From Gracilariopsis chorda (lineage: Eukaryota > Rhodophyta > Florideophyceae > Gracilariales > Gracilariaceae): a DNA stretch of 64,000 nt. Shown here piece after piece: positions 22,371 to 32,753 of this stretch. Below the pieces are notes generated by a model, which saw nothing but the letters and a program-made list of their open reading frames with translations, made no database searches and had not been told where the DNA came from. Location: positions 1-64,000 of the forward strand of contig NBIV01000347.1 of the NCBI GenBank assembly GCA_003194525.1, written 5' to 3'. Position 1 is the stretch's first letter, and each line of letters starts with the position of its first letter. The position numbers were made by a program, and so were the translations under genes.

Positions 22371-22564
22371 AGGAATCAGTGGAGGACGATATTCCGTGCT
22401 TCACTATCCAATTGGTTAAGGATGGAAAGGGAAGGAAAATTGAAGTAGGTATCTTCTTGGATGAAAAGGAAGAATTCCGTCAGGTTATAGTCGCAGACGA
22501 TACACCGAGTGAAATTTTCGCACTGGAGTAGGAGAAGTATTTCCCTAATACCAAAGAGGATTTC

Positions 22565-23700
22565 TTGCCAGAGCAAGCAACCGATAGATATTGCAAGTCA
22601 TTGCTACGCCTTGTCGGGCAGAACGATACGCAGTTCGATGTGCAGCATGAAGGCTATTTAGTCAGGCTATCCACATTACATAGCTCGATCCAAAAGGTCA
22701 TTCCGAAGTCGCTTCGCAAAACGATTCTACACCGGGCTCACCGGTCACAGCTGGCAGGTCATCCAGGAGATACACCAATGTCCTACACCTTAGGGAGAGA
22801 CTTTTGCTGGCCCATGCTGGCTCACGAGGTCTATACCTATTTGTCTAGATGCACCTTGTGCGTTAAGACCCGTGGTTGTATTCGAAAACATCGTAAATTA
22901 ATGAAGCTAATCCCTGCGGCCGGCTCATTGGATTTCATTGCTATTGACCTGTTGAGACCACTTCCGGGAACTTCTAAGTAGTATTAGTACGTCATGGTAA
23001 TCACCGATCGGTTTACGAAGCTCACGAGGGCAGTCCCACTCAAGAGCACAACCTCAGCGGCTTTAGTGGCACCCTTTCTAAACCATTGGGTATATCCGTA
23101 CGGTCCTCTACTCTACCTCCTCACTGATAATGGTTCTAACCTGGCTTCGAAATGCTTCGAATAACGCCACACCATGTTGGGTGTGAAGCACTATTTAACG
23201 ACTGCGTACCACCCCCAGACCAATAGGGAAGTGGAAAGGTTTAACAAAACCCTTGTGGAACGATTTTGTCATTACGTAGCTGAAAACCAATCGGATTGGG
23301 CTGGGTTCGTACAGCCCTTGACGTACGCTTACCACCTACAGGTACATCGCTCAAAGCGAAACACTCCCTTCTATTTGGTTTTGTCACGATACCCTCCGGG
23401 TATTATTTTTCAAGCTGTTCCGGCGAAGCGCCATGCCTTTGGGACACAGTCTGCCGCTCAGAGGAAGTGGGAGATTTTACAAATGCTGAGGGAGACCCTT
23501 GCGGTAGCATCATCAAAGATCACCGCAGCCCAGGAAAGGTAAAAGAATTACTTCGACCAGCAGGTGCAAAATGTTACCAAAATGGAAGCCGGAGACTACG
23601 TGTTCGTAGATGCTCGACCAAATGGTGCTCGGCCAGTCCCAAAGGACGAGAAAGATGACCAGATGGTAGCGGAGGAGATAAACTCCAAGCTCCTGCCGAC
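22565..23700 (+). pseudogene. Retrotransposon integrase, several stops
   Basis: The HHCC zinc domain is seen: LHRAHRSQLAGHP at about 22728-22768 and CTLCVKTRG at about 22852. The catalytic core has Asp in DFIAIDLLRPLP, Asp in YLLTDNGSN, and Glu in TNREVERFNKTLVERF. Two TAG codons (about 22,979 and 22,988) and a TAA (about 23,162) interrupt it. Confidence 0.87.
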
Positions 23701-24070
23701 GTAAACTGGTCCTTACGAGGTTATACGATCAGACGACCACACGGTAACCATCCTGGAAGGCGGTTTAGAGAACACCATTCCGGTTGATAGACTTACGAAA
23801 GCCCTGCAGGCCAACCTGCCAACAGAGGTTCTCGATGGAACACAGAGCAACCTTGCTCTAGCTGCATCAACCCAATTGGAACAACAAGCTCCCAGGGACT
23901 CGGCCCATAGTCCGTCACCCGATGGGAGCACTATACCAGTTCGACCAAAGACGGTAACCACCGACGCTACGGTGGCTCCCGCTGCTTCACCGATTGGAAG
24001 TGGAATACCACCACAAGGGAATGCAACACAACCTCTTGTAAATGTACCAACAGAAACCGAAGGGGTCATT

Positions 24071-24211
24071 GACTCCATCGTCGGTCACGAGTTCACCATA
24101 TCAGAAATTCGGTACTGTCTACGGTGGTATGGGTGGATGGCGTTCCTTGACACCATGGAAGAGCCCCACCACATACCCAATAACTCCCTCATAAGTTATT
24201 GGCGCAAATGA
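24071..24211 (+). pseudogene. Chromodomain at the end of Pol
   Basis: IVGHEFTISEIRYCLRWYGW is followed by a short loop, then HHIPNNSLISYWRK and TGA at 24209-24211. This is the chromodomain pattern (Y/F-x-V/I-x-x-I, then the aromatic W-x-G-W, then D-T-x-E-P and a C-terminal helix ending in YW). It places the element among chromoviruses, whose chromodomains guide integration into particular chromatin. Confidence 0.75.
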
Positions 24212-24263
24212 AATAAAACCCCATCAACTGGATCCCTCAACGCCCATGCGGTGCATGGACGCT

Positions 24264-24283
24264 AAGGAGAGGGGAGGGGAGAA
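24264..24283 (+). promoter_or_regulatory. 20-nt uninterrupted polypurine tract after Pol
   Basis: aaggagaggggaggggagaa lies 53 bp after the chromodomain stop and 2.1 kb before the 3' LTR. It is a better polypurine tract than the weak one (aagatggggg, 26354-26363) that directly abuts the LTR. Confidence 0.6.
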
Positions 24284-24432
24284 CTTTGGAAGCAATACCA
24301 TGAAGTGAATAACTAAAATGGAACGAAGAAAACCTCAGCTAACAACAGAACACATTTACGCATGTTGGCACCCACAAGATTGTACAAAGGCGACGAAGAA
24401 ACCGCACCTCAAGGAACGTAACCAGACGGAGA

Positions 24433-26355
24433 TCAAATACTATAGCCGCCCCGTCCACTCCCCCGACCGAAAGGTAACGTGGGCCTTAGCGGATTATATC
24501 CCCGGCCATGTGCGCAACCAGCCGACCCACTGGCACTAGAGTCACCACCAGGTATACTACCTGCCATGGGAGACGGACCAGTCGAGATACCGGTTCGACC
24601 AGCTGGTAAACCCTGTGTAACTGGAATCGGTGGAGGAAGATTGGGATACACCGGATGGGTCTGCGTCGGTTGAGCCAAAGCGGGCACAGTACCGAAAAGA
24701 GCCACGGACGGAACACCTGGATGGGAATTGATTCGGGTGGAAGTTGGTAGTTGAAAGCCTGTTGGTGTGGTCACAGCTGGAACACCGAATGGTGGTGTCA
24801 GCCCCACGGCAGCCTGTTGGTTATAAGAAGCACCAGCGGAGGTCGTATCGTCAATTATCTGGGAAAGAGCTCCCACATGGTAGGTCAACGTCTGGTACAG
24901 CGCGTGCTGGAATAGGTCCCAGAAGTGGTGGACGCCATCATTTTGAGCCTCATGCCGTGCAGAGCCCGGAAGTTAGCTGGGCAGGGCATCAATGGCCGTA
25001 CTGGCCTTCGGAGGACCCAGTCGGTTGACGTACCGTAGACATCTATGACGGAGTAGGTGCAAAGCACTTTCGATACGGTTGAGGTGCCTGCCATCGCGTG
25101 GAACCAAAGGGGCGACTACCGGAACGGATCTGAGTGGACCAGCAACATCCTGAACAATTGGAGTGGAAGACGTTCCACTACCAGTACGAGGCACCACCGT
25201 AGTAGTTGGAGCAGCTGCTACGGTCACCCTCGCAGGCATCGCAAGGGACTCTATACCCGATCGGGGTATAGCAACGTCCTCGTGGTTCCCATCGTCCTGA
25301 GCGACCAGTTGACTTGGATGGCTCTGCTCTTCCGTTGCAGCTACGCAGAGTTTCTTGTGGTTCTATAACGTCCAGGCCTGGCCTGCTCTCCAGGGGTGGT
25401 TTTCAGCTGCATCCAAAATGGCGGTGAGCTCCTCGACCGATTACGGTGTATGTGTTACCAGTTCTTCTGCGCCAATTTCGTCGCGTATGAAGCCCACCAA
25501 GTGCTTCGACATACGAAAGATACGACCAATAGGATAGAGAGCATGACCCAGAAAGGTAAGATCATTAGACTGGGTAGGCCAAGCCACGCCCTCTCGAGCC
25601 ATCTAGAGGGGTAGAAGAGCCGTCATGGTCGCATACTTTGCAAGGGCAATGGTCCAAACGGTGCCTGCAAAGGGAGAGCTGTCTATAATAGCACTTCCAA
25701 AGTATGCTAGAGCTGGAGGGGTTGAGACATCCAAGAACTGGCATACTTCGTAGTGCTTTCATCAACTTGTTCGTGGCACATACACCTTTCGACGCATCGC
25801 ATCGTCTTGCGAGAAGAATTACACTAGGTTGTACGTGTAAATACTCCGCACGTTAGCCCGGCAGTGGCGAGGGCGGGACTCGTTAGCCGAGTCCCCAGCC
25901 CACTCTTCACCGTCGATGAACCAGTTGGTATGCAACGATTTGTCGAAGCAAACCATTTCAAAGCGAAACCGCACGGCCGAAGCATGGGGACCCATATCGT
26001 ATACGGACCAAACCACTGGGCGGAAATAATTTACCTCTTGGGAGCCGCGGACGAAGGGAAGGTCAGACGGAACCATCCGAGATATAACATACACGAAGGG
26101 TGTATGACGCCGCTTGGCATCAAACACCGCCGATCGGTTGAGCTGCCGGTTTTGGCTACCAGGTGAGGGAGGAGTCCTATAAGCGAGAACCCTCGGGTCT
26201 GGATCTACTGCAGGGAAGATGCAAAGCCGACCTTCGATCAATTTACCAAATGGCTAAGCACGCTGCGCCACATGCCGGAGCTGGCGCCAAAACTGGTTCA
26301 CTGATTCCGGCCGCTGGGCCACGTTGAACAGCCACGAGGGCGTGCCTGTCGGTAA
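24433..26355 (-). pseudogene. Antisense reading frame inside the chromovirus, Gly-rich end
   Basis: Read from the inner edge of the 3' LTR leftwards, about 640 codons of coherent protein sequence run in essentially one direction with a handful of stops. It starts SWLFNVAQRPESVNQFWRQL and continues with FPAVDPDPRVLAYRTPP. The middle contains WTIALAKYATMTALLPL, TFLGHALYPIGRIFRMSKHL and VEELTAILDAAENHPWRAGQ. A Pro/Thr-rich stretch and the end GRGSGRGGYSI (stop at 24433) follow. The Gly/Arg end suggests RNA binding, as in Gag-like proteins. No family was recognised. Antisense frames between pol and the 3' LTR are known in some plant Ty3/gypsy lineages; here the coding direction is opposite to Gag-Pol. 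Confidence 0.5.
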
Positions 26356-26365
26356 GATGGGGGTC

Positions 26366-26920
26366 TGTGGTACCGCGAAATCTGACCACATTGGCAGTGA
26401 AACGCGCGCTGGGCCAATTGGTTAGTATGCCACGTGGGTTACAGTGGCTAACTAATTAGTTTACTAATATATATTTAATTAATTTAGATAGGTAGTGACA
26501 CCCCGCTACTTTGGTGTGGGGCCATGCTACCAGGACCGGCCTCAACGTATGCCACGTAGCCGAGTGCACGTGAGGTTCAGCCTCGCTCATCCTTAAGGTG
26601 GGTGCAGCGCTCCCTCACCAAGCTTGGTAAAGGCAAGTACCTCTTGGCTAAGTGTGATACGGACTGGTTTCTACAGTCAAACTCTTGGTTTAGCTAAGAC
26701 TTTTCAGACTTTGCTATTCTTTGTGCGTCGTACTACAAACACTACCAATTGGGTATGGTAAGACCGCCTGGTTATCTTGCACCCCTAATGGTTTCGTGCT
26801 GCCACACCTATTCGGTTACCAAACGTCCACCCTTCAGGACGAGCCCTCGTCGCGCTCCTGCCAAAGGTTTTCCAAACGGACTACCCCACTAGTACTTGAC
26901 ACCCAATTGGTTGTACCACA
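26366..26920 (+). repeat. 3' LTR
   Basis: 555 bp, TGTGGTAC to GTACCACA, homologous to the 5' LTR. It is preceded by the purine stretch aagatggggg. It abuts the end of a Harbinger transposase at 26953, implying insertion next to or into that gene. Confidence 0.92.
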
Positions 26921-26952
26921 TAGTGATAGGGTTGCACATTCAAACTGCACCT

Positions 26953-27927
26953 CTATAAACCACCTTTCGATAAAAACCGGGTGTCTGTATATACAGTACG
27001 ATAAGCTTTGATGCTGCAGCATTTCTGCCAATTCGTCGTCCAGTCCCGAGCGAATGTATAACGTCCAGTCGTGTTTAGTCCTTCGAGTGGGCCATTTAGG
27101 TGCATGATAATCCCATCGGGAGTAATGAATGCTTGGTAGTTAAGCTCATGCGTGCGCTTATGTCCGTTGTAGACGAAACGCTGCGCAAGGTTACTGTTTG
27201 GTCGTGCTGTGCCAAGCACAGTCCCGTCTATAAAACCGACGCAGTTCAGCAACGTATTAGACCTTCTATTTATCACTTCCACGTACAAAGGAAGTCTTCC
27301 ACTACAAAATTCGGCGCTGTTGGGGCCAGTGAACAAATTCACTCTTGCATCGAGCAGTATTTCTACCGTTTCCAAAAAGATCTCAGAGAGCTGTGAGGCG
27401 TGCTTGCCAAAGAGCTCTTCCAAGTCTACTTAAAGCACTGGAGTAGCAAGTCGACGCAGTACGACGCAAGTAGCTAGAAAGGATTTGCAGGAGTAGCGAT
27501 TACGGGTAGTTAGATTCTTGAAAGAGGCCAACCCATAACAAAAAGTGAACTTAGTAAAGTCCTCTTTACAGAAAAGAAAATGGGTTAGACAATCTAAGCC
27601 ACTAAGCCAATTGAATTTAAAAGTAAAGTCAGTGAGAGATACACGCTTTTGACGGCGAAGATAGTTGTTGTATTTATCGCGATGCCGCATGTAGTATTGC
27701 GCAAGCTGCAATAAAGCTTGGTCCGAGGAAAAGGCAGATACTTCGAGCACATTATGTATGCGAACGACAGTCTGTAACGCGCAAGTAGAAGCGAGGGATT
27801 TAGTTGCAATTGCAACTAAGCTGTGGTCGTTTTGGCGATGACAAGACATGGTGGCTGCTGCCAGAGTCCCGGAGCATAACAGATGCTGCGGCCTTACTAC
27901 GTAATACTCAAGAGTCAACTTGTGCAT
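26953..27927 (-). pseudogene. PIF/Harbinger-type transposase, truncated, one stop
   Basis: ATG at 27927. The N-terminal half includes SLTDFTFKFNWLSGLDCLTH and FCYGLASFKNLTTRNRYSC. An in-frame TAA at 27430-27432 separates LRRLATPVL from VDLEELFGKHASQLSEIF. The first catalytic Asp is in CVGFIDGTVLGTARPN, followed by NYQAFITPDGIIMHLNGPLE. After GRYTFARDW the frame changes (an overlapping frame reads LQHQSLSYCIY, near where the second Asp is expected). The gene ends short of the third acidic residue, close to the 3' LTR at 26920. It was probably broken by decay and by the retrotransposon. Confidence 0.8.
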
Positions 27928-28450
27928 GCTTGTGTAAACCCCCTGACAGCAGAAATCTGCATCAATTTTAGTTTACACGTGGGCATGCAAACTTGCGGGA
28001 ATTCTCTGAGTGGCTCGCAGAATTCTGCGCAGGCGTATTCTCTCTAATGCCATATCACTTGTACAGTTGGTCTTTATCAATGGGAGGATCCGAGAAATCA
28101 CAGTTTTACAGTTTTCGTAGACCGCAGCAATAGCGACGTTCCCTTGCTTAGAATCTAGAAAGCTTAAACGTTACACGTAGGTGCAAAGTTTGTTTTCATG
28201 TGGACTTCTTATTTTTCATAACACGAACAGCTGCGACGTTCCGGCCACCTTTCTGCTTAGATACTCAACTGTTTCGGTTTGTCGAGAATAACAGTCTACT
28301 TAACACCGACGTCTTTCGCACAATACATTCGCATTAAACACAATATGCAAAGCTCTCGTATTGCAATGACAAATCTCGTGGCATCCACATCATCTAAAAA
28401 ACATCACTCCCCCGATTCCAACGACACATACCAAGACAAAAGTTCGTGTA

Positions 28451-29061
28451 ATGAGGCAGAAGAGTGAGGTCATGGAAAACGATGTGGGGCACAGAACTAA
28501 ATCGTTGAAGGATGAACAGAAACTGCTGGATATTGTAGAAGAAGTGGAACCAATTGGTCAGAACGGATGGGCCAAAGTGAAAGTGGCATATGATGAATAT
28601 GCCACGTTGAATGACAAACCTTGTAGAACTTTGTCAAGTCTAAGGAAGAAGTATGATAAGTTAATTCAAACACCAAAACTTACTGGCGATCCAACATATC
28701 CGTTATCAGTGCGTAGAGCCAAATGAATTCAAAATGAAACTCTCGCGAAGATGCATGCTACGATTGACAATAGCAACCTACAGAAACAAAGAAATCAGAG
28801 TACCGAGCGTGAATTAGAAGCTCAGGCAGAGACATTCAACGATAGACGCACCAACAACACAAATTCGATTCAACCTATATGCCAAGAGTATTTTCGAAAA
28901 CTACGAAATTTGGAATGAACGAAACCCTTCAGGAAATATCATATTCTATTTGCATTCTTGCTGAAAGCACTGTCAAGAATCGAGAGTCTTTGGTTACAAA
29001 AGACAATTCAATAACCAATTCTGTTGAGGCCGCAATAAGAAGAATTCAACGAAACATGTAA
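28451..29061 (+). pseudogene. Myb/SANT-like DNA-binding protein of the Harbinger-like element
   Basis: ATG 28451. LLDIVEEVEPIGQNGWAKVK, then LSSLRKKYDKLIQTPKLTGD and VRRAK, match the Myb-like (DUF6818-type) partner proteins found with DDE transposases in algae, oomycetes and fungi. An in-frame TGA at 28724 follows RRAK, probably a former CGA. Open sequence continues (KMHATIDNSNLQKQRNQSTE) and after a frame change ends at 29061 with VEAAIRRIQRNM. In intact elements this protein helps the transposase bind the ends. Confidence 0.6.
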
Positions 29062-29529
29062 GAACCTTTTTATGAGCTGCTCACTGGCGAAAACGCGACA
29101 ATTCAGGCGGTTGGGACGACTCTCCGTTCAAAAGGTGAGAGAGTATTGGTCTTCCTTCTTTTTTTGCCAACAGAGCAAGCGCTGCAAGACCAATGGTTAT
29201 GATACCCAGCTTATAAATACGACTGTGGATATGGCAGACACCCCAAACTCGACTTTTTCTTCGCGTGCACAGCCTTCCACGGCCTCCATTGCAGCCACGT
29301 TACCCAACTGTCAAACTTCTCTGCTTCCCTTCCTGCTTATTCTACCATACGCTCCGCCTATACTGGCTTGCATTGTGCCTTGAATTACCGCAATGGTTTC
29401 ATTTTCCACTGCGCGCACCCATACCATGGCCGCAAGCCAATGTTCATGAAGAGGAGAGTATGGGTTATCAATAGCAGCGCAGTGGATACGTACAGTATCA
29501 GTTTACCGGTCATTTAAATTGTATTGTTA

Positions 29530-30612
29530 TTAGAAGGAGCCGTACACAGTCCTTATTTGATTGTATCCAACCTTTCTTGTGCGATAGTTAGAAAGGTGAC
29601 AGGCCACGCTGAGCAGTCTGCCTCGTTTACGTAAGTTGCATGGAAGTGTTGTACTCAGGCGGCGAAACGGTGCACGGAACCACCGAACTCCTCACTCTGC
29701 ACTCTGCCGCTCGCTCAGATATAACAGTTGGAGCAACAAATCGATGGCGGCGCACTCGTCGGGCTTGGGAATAGTCTTCATCTCATTGAGCTTTCGTGCT
29801 CGCAGAACCTTCCCAGTTTTCACCCGTGTATTGTTGTCAAAGGCGCTATCGCGGATAATAGCATAACCTGGAGGTGTGATCGTATCGCCTTTTAGAGAGT
29901 GCCAATACAGTGCTGAAACATAGGGGAGTTTACTATCATGCCAACTTCCCGAGTAGTTTAACGCAGCTTGGATTATCTCGCCTTTGAAGTTCCACACAAG
30001 AAGGTTCGTTACTTCAACCTGCTGCGTGAAAGCTTGCAAATACGCATTCTGCGCATCCATATCGTCGAAACTAACATATTTGAAGCGCGCTCCGTCTGTC
30101 ACACCTAACAATCCCCACAGTGCATACCTATACGGTCGATACGTCTGCAAGACCTGTCTTGATTCTTTGAGTTCAGCGGCAGTTGGCCATACGATTCCAA
30201 ACGCCTTGTAGCTTGGTTCTCTTACCACACCCCACAGAATCTCCAACGAATAATCTAACCATTCCGATAGTGAACTCGGCTTGATTCCAAAAGCTCTGCA
30301 TAGTTTGTACATTACATTTTTCGTTCGTATGTACGAAAGTGCAAGCCCCAACAAGTCATGGGAATTTAGGAGAGGTTTTTGACCACGGCAATAAGTAGTA
30401 TGGTGCAATGGAGAACCATTGTGCTTTTTCCATCTTCGTTTGTCAAAGCATGGAAGAACTTCACCAAAGAATAAGAAGTAAAGCACCGATAGCGCCACAA
30501 CAAACTGAGATTCATCACCGTTTTTCAGAAGAGATTGCCATGACGTTTCATGACGAAGGGGGTATCGTATGCCATGTCTGGTGTACTTTATTATTCCGCA
30601 CGACTTTTGCTA
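29530..30612 (-). pseudogene. DDE-superfamily transposase (Harbinger-like), one internal stop
   Basis: Open from about 30612 to the stop at 29530 except for one TGA at 29692-29694. All three catalytic residues are visible: Asp in WGLLGVTDGARF, Asp in AIIRDSAF, and Glu in ERQSAE, just before the TGA. That codon is Trp in related proteins, so TGG to TGA is the likely change. The C-terminus after the stop, RLLSVACHLSNYRTRKVGYN, is well kept. No ATG precedes the conserved region; a 5' exon may be missing. The helix-turn-helix-like part (LCRAFGIKPSSLSEWLDY) precedes the catalytic domain. Confidence 0.8.
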
Positions 30613-30949
30613 CGGTCGGGGTTGGTGTAGTACAAGGAGAACGTTGTTTATTGCGACGGCAAAGATGACAATAAGCTCTACGTCTGAAGCCATGTGTGCT
30701 TTGAGAAAAGAAGAATTCACCATATTAAAGTTAGTCGATGGTCATTTATGCGTAAAAAGAGAAGGAGTGCTTGTTTCCTTACTCAAATCTTGCTTTCCAC
30801 TGCACCATACAGCAATTGCGAAAGTGTGGCGGGTATGTGGTTGGGGTCACAGTTTCCACACTTTCAGGCAACAAGACGAGCGTCTCTAGCCACTCTGATT
30901 CGCTCCATGTTTGTGAAACTGTGAAACTGTGATTTCTCGGATCCTCCCA

Positions 30950-31421
30950 ATGCTGCTATTGCGGCCCACTTGCAGCGTGCGATATCTGCAATGCACCCAG
31001 CGCCGCACTGCGCCGCAGTCACTCAGTCACGCCAGGAAGTCTTCGTGAGGAAACTTTCCATGGTCTTTTGGAAATTTCCGTAGTAACTAGCATGGACTCC
31101 ACGTGGCAAGAACTTGGCATAGAATCCTGAAAAGTAGTACACCTTTCATAGTATTTAAGGCCCCAAGTATAGCCTTACGTGCTCGCATGTATGCTTTCGT
31201 GTCCATACGGAATGTTTACGCACTTAAACCTCTTACCTACCATCTTTCAGACAATAAAGTCAGTGTTGATCATTGTCTTGAAGGTGCAAAACTACGTCGC
31301 TCGTTCTTTCTTGCCCACAGATCTTCACACAGAATACTGCAACTTGATCGGCGCCTTGATCCTTTGATTGTACGTAGTTCATCAATCCTTTGTACAAACT
31401 TGCTTCTACTTGAGCACAGAA
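30950..31421. other. Spacer between Harbinger-like element and next ORF
   Basis: No recognised gene. A 119-codon plus frame (31103-31462) overlaps the next ORF in another frame and has no features. Confidence 0.4.
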
Positions 31422-31877
31422 ATGCGCAACCTGACTCTGGAGCGCGATGCTTTTGTTCGTAATGAACTACGAGTCTGGAAAATACGACAATATATTCAAA
31501 AAATGTCATTGAAACCATTTCGGAACGTATCGAAACTACATTCGTTAGATGTTGATGTGAAATTGGCAATTGCCAAAACCCAATACAATCAAATGACAAC
31601 ATTTCTGCAATCACAGAAAAAGGAACACTTCTTCGAAAAGTTTCTCATTCATCTGGCAACCACAAACAGACTTTACAGCTCATATGTTACCAAACTGGAG
31701 AATTTGCGAGATTGTGATCATATAAACAACGTAAGCCTTCGTCAATTTATTTTCAAGAAGAAAACAACCTTTTTGCGCCGTGGTTGTAAGAAAAATGTGC
31801 GGTTGGCAAGGAATGTAACCACAATTTCCACTCATGTTGAGTCTCCTCAAATGGGAAATGGTGTATCTGATCAATAA
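31422..31877 (+). CDS. Hypothetical basic protein, 151 aa
   Basis: ATG 31422 (MRNLTLERDAFVRNELRVWK). It is rich in Lys, Arg, Asn and Phe, helical in appearance and without hydrophobic segments (HSLDVDVKLAIAKTQYNQMT). The frame extends upstream to 31368 only with a non-ATG codon. The composition is coherent, but no family was recognised. It may be a real small gene or a transposon remnant. Confidence 0.3.
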   Translation: MRNLTLERDAFVRNELRVWKIRQYIQKMSLKPFRNVSKLHSLDVDVKLAIAKTQYNQMTTFLQSQKKEHFFEKFLIHLATTNRLYSSYVTKLENLRDCDHINNVSLRQFIFKKKTTFLRRGCKKNVRLARNVTTISTHVESPQMGNGVSDQ

Positions 31878-32753
31878 CACGTGCGAAAGTTCGGAAACCC
31901 TTTGCAATGCTTTAAGTGTTTCTGGATTTCTATGGAAACAAATAGGAAGACTTAAGGTATGTTTTATCATTAACCATTGTCCAATGCGCTCCGACTAACA
32001 AACCTTGCCTTTTTGTTGATAATACATGCAGCTATATGATCCATTAGTAGCGTGGCAGAGAGGATTGCTAGTCAGCGGTACATATGAACGCAAGAAAAGT
32101 CCACATATGGATCATGTCTCTTGATCGTTAATCAACGGAAAGGAGATTCCATTATTGTGGAAGAGAGTACTGGTCTGTGAAAGAGAAGCAGATAAAAACT
32201 TCCCATGGTACATCCCCCAGGCCTCTTTATCACGAGGGGGTTCTTATCCGAAGTGGACCTTACGATGATGCCATGACTGGCTTCGGTGAACAATACTACC
32301 AGAAGTTGCATGTCTTTGGCCGTATTCGCGCTTGTACTTTTGACAAACCTTTCAAAATCCACAATTCCTGCACCCAGTCGTATGTACTTTCTCCAAACGG
32401 CTCTCTTGTTTTCATACGCCATCCACCACGGACCCGTTCTGCCTCAACTCTTGTCTCGTCTCCGTGTGCAAAAAGAGACTTTGTTTCATATCTCATTTGT
32501 GTGTCTTTTCTTCTTGCATGCACGGCGGCTTTGCTATGCATCACGGAAAAACAACAACAACAAACCTTTCCTGTATGCAAACCACAAGTCAAGAGCGTTG
32601 TCTTGCCCCAGGTGGTCTGTACTGTTTGTTCAAAGCCTTTCTATCTCCCTTCTATTGAAAACTAGCTTGTAAAACCTTGTCTTGCATTTCGTATGCATCA
32701 GTACTGCCTGTATGCTGTTTCTTGGCTCCTCGCCCATGCTGCTGCATGCCGCC
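31878..32753. other. Intergenic, nothing recognised
   Basis: Overlapping short frames on both strands (the longest is 162 codons, 32177-32665) with no motif. This is the 3' flank of RRP4. Confidence 0.45.

Larger units (their letters stand above)
17023..26920 (+). mobile_element. Ty3/gypsy chromovirus-type LTR retrotransposon, decayed
   Basis: About 9.9 kb. LTRs lie at 17023-17575 and 26366-26920, both ending in GTACCACA. The 3' copy starts TGTGGTAC, a perfect 8-bp terminal inverted repeat. The internal order is Gag with a CCHC knuckle, aspartic protease, reverse transcriptase, RNase H, integrase and chromodomain, which is the Ty3/gypsy chromovirus order. Stops and frame changes occur in every domain, and the two LTRs differ at very roughly one position in six by eye, so the insertion is old. 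A 2.1-kb antisense reading frame separates the chromodomain from the 3' LTR. Flanking 5-mers tggtg and tagtg are a plausible target duplication with one change. Confidence 0.93.
28081..30949. mobile_element. Harbinger-like DNA transposon with 34-bp terminal inverted repeats
   Basis: tgggaggatccgagaaatca begins a 34-bp repeat at 28081-28114, matched in inverted orientation at 30916-30949 with a single mismatch. Between them lie a Myb/SANT-like gene (+) and a DDE transposase (-), the two-gene layout known for PIF/Harbinger elements. A clear 3-bp target duplication was not found directly outside the repeats, so the true ends may lie a little further out. Confidence 0.7.
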
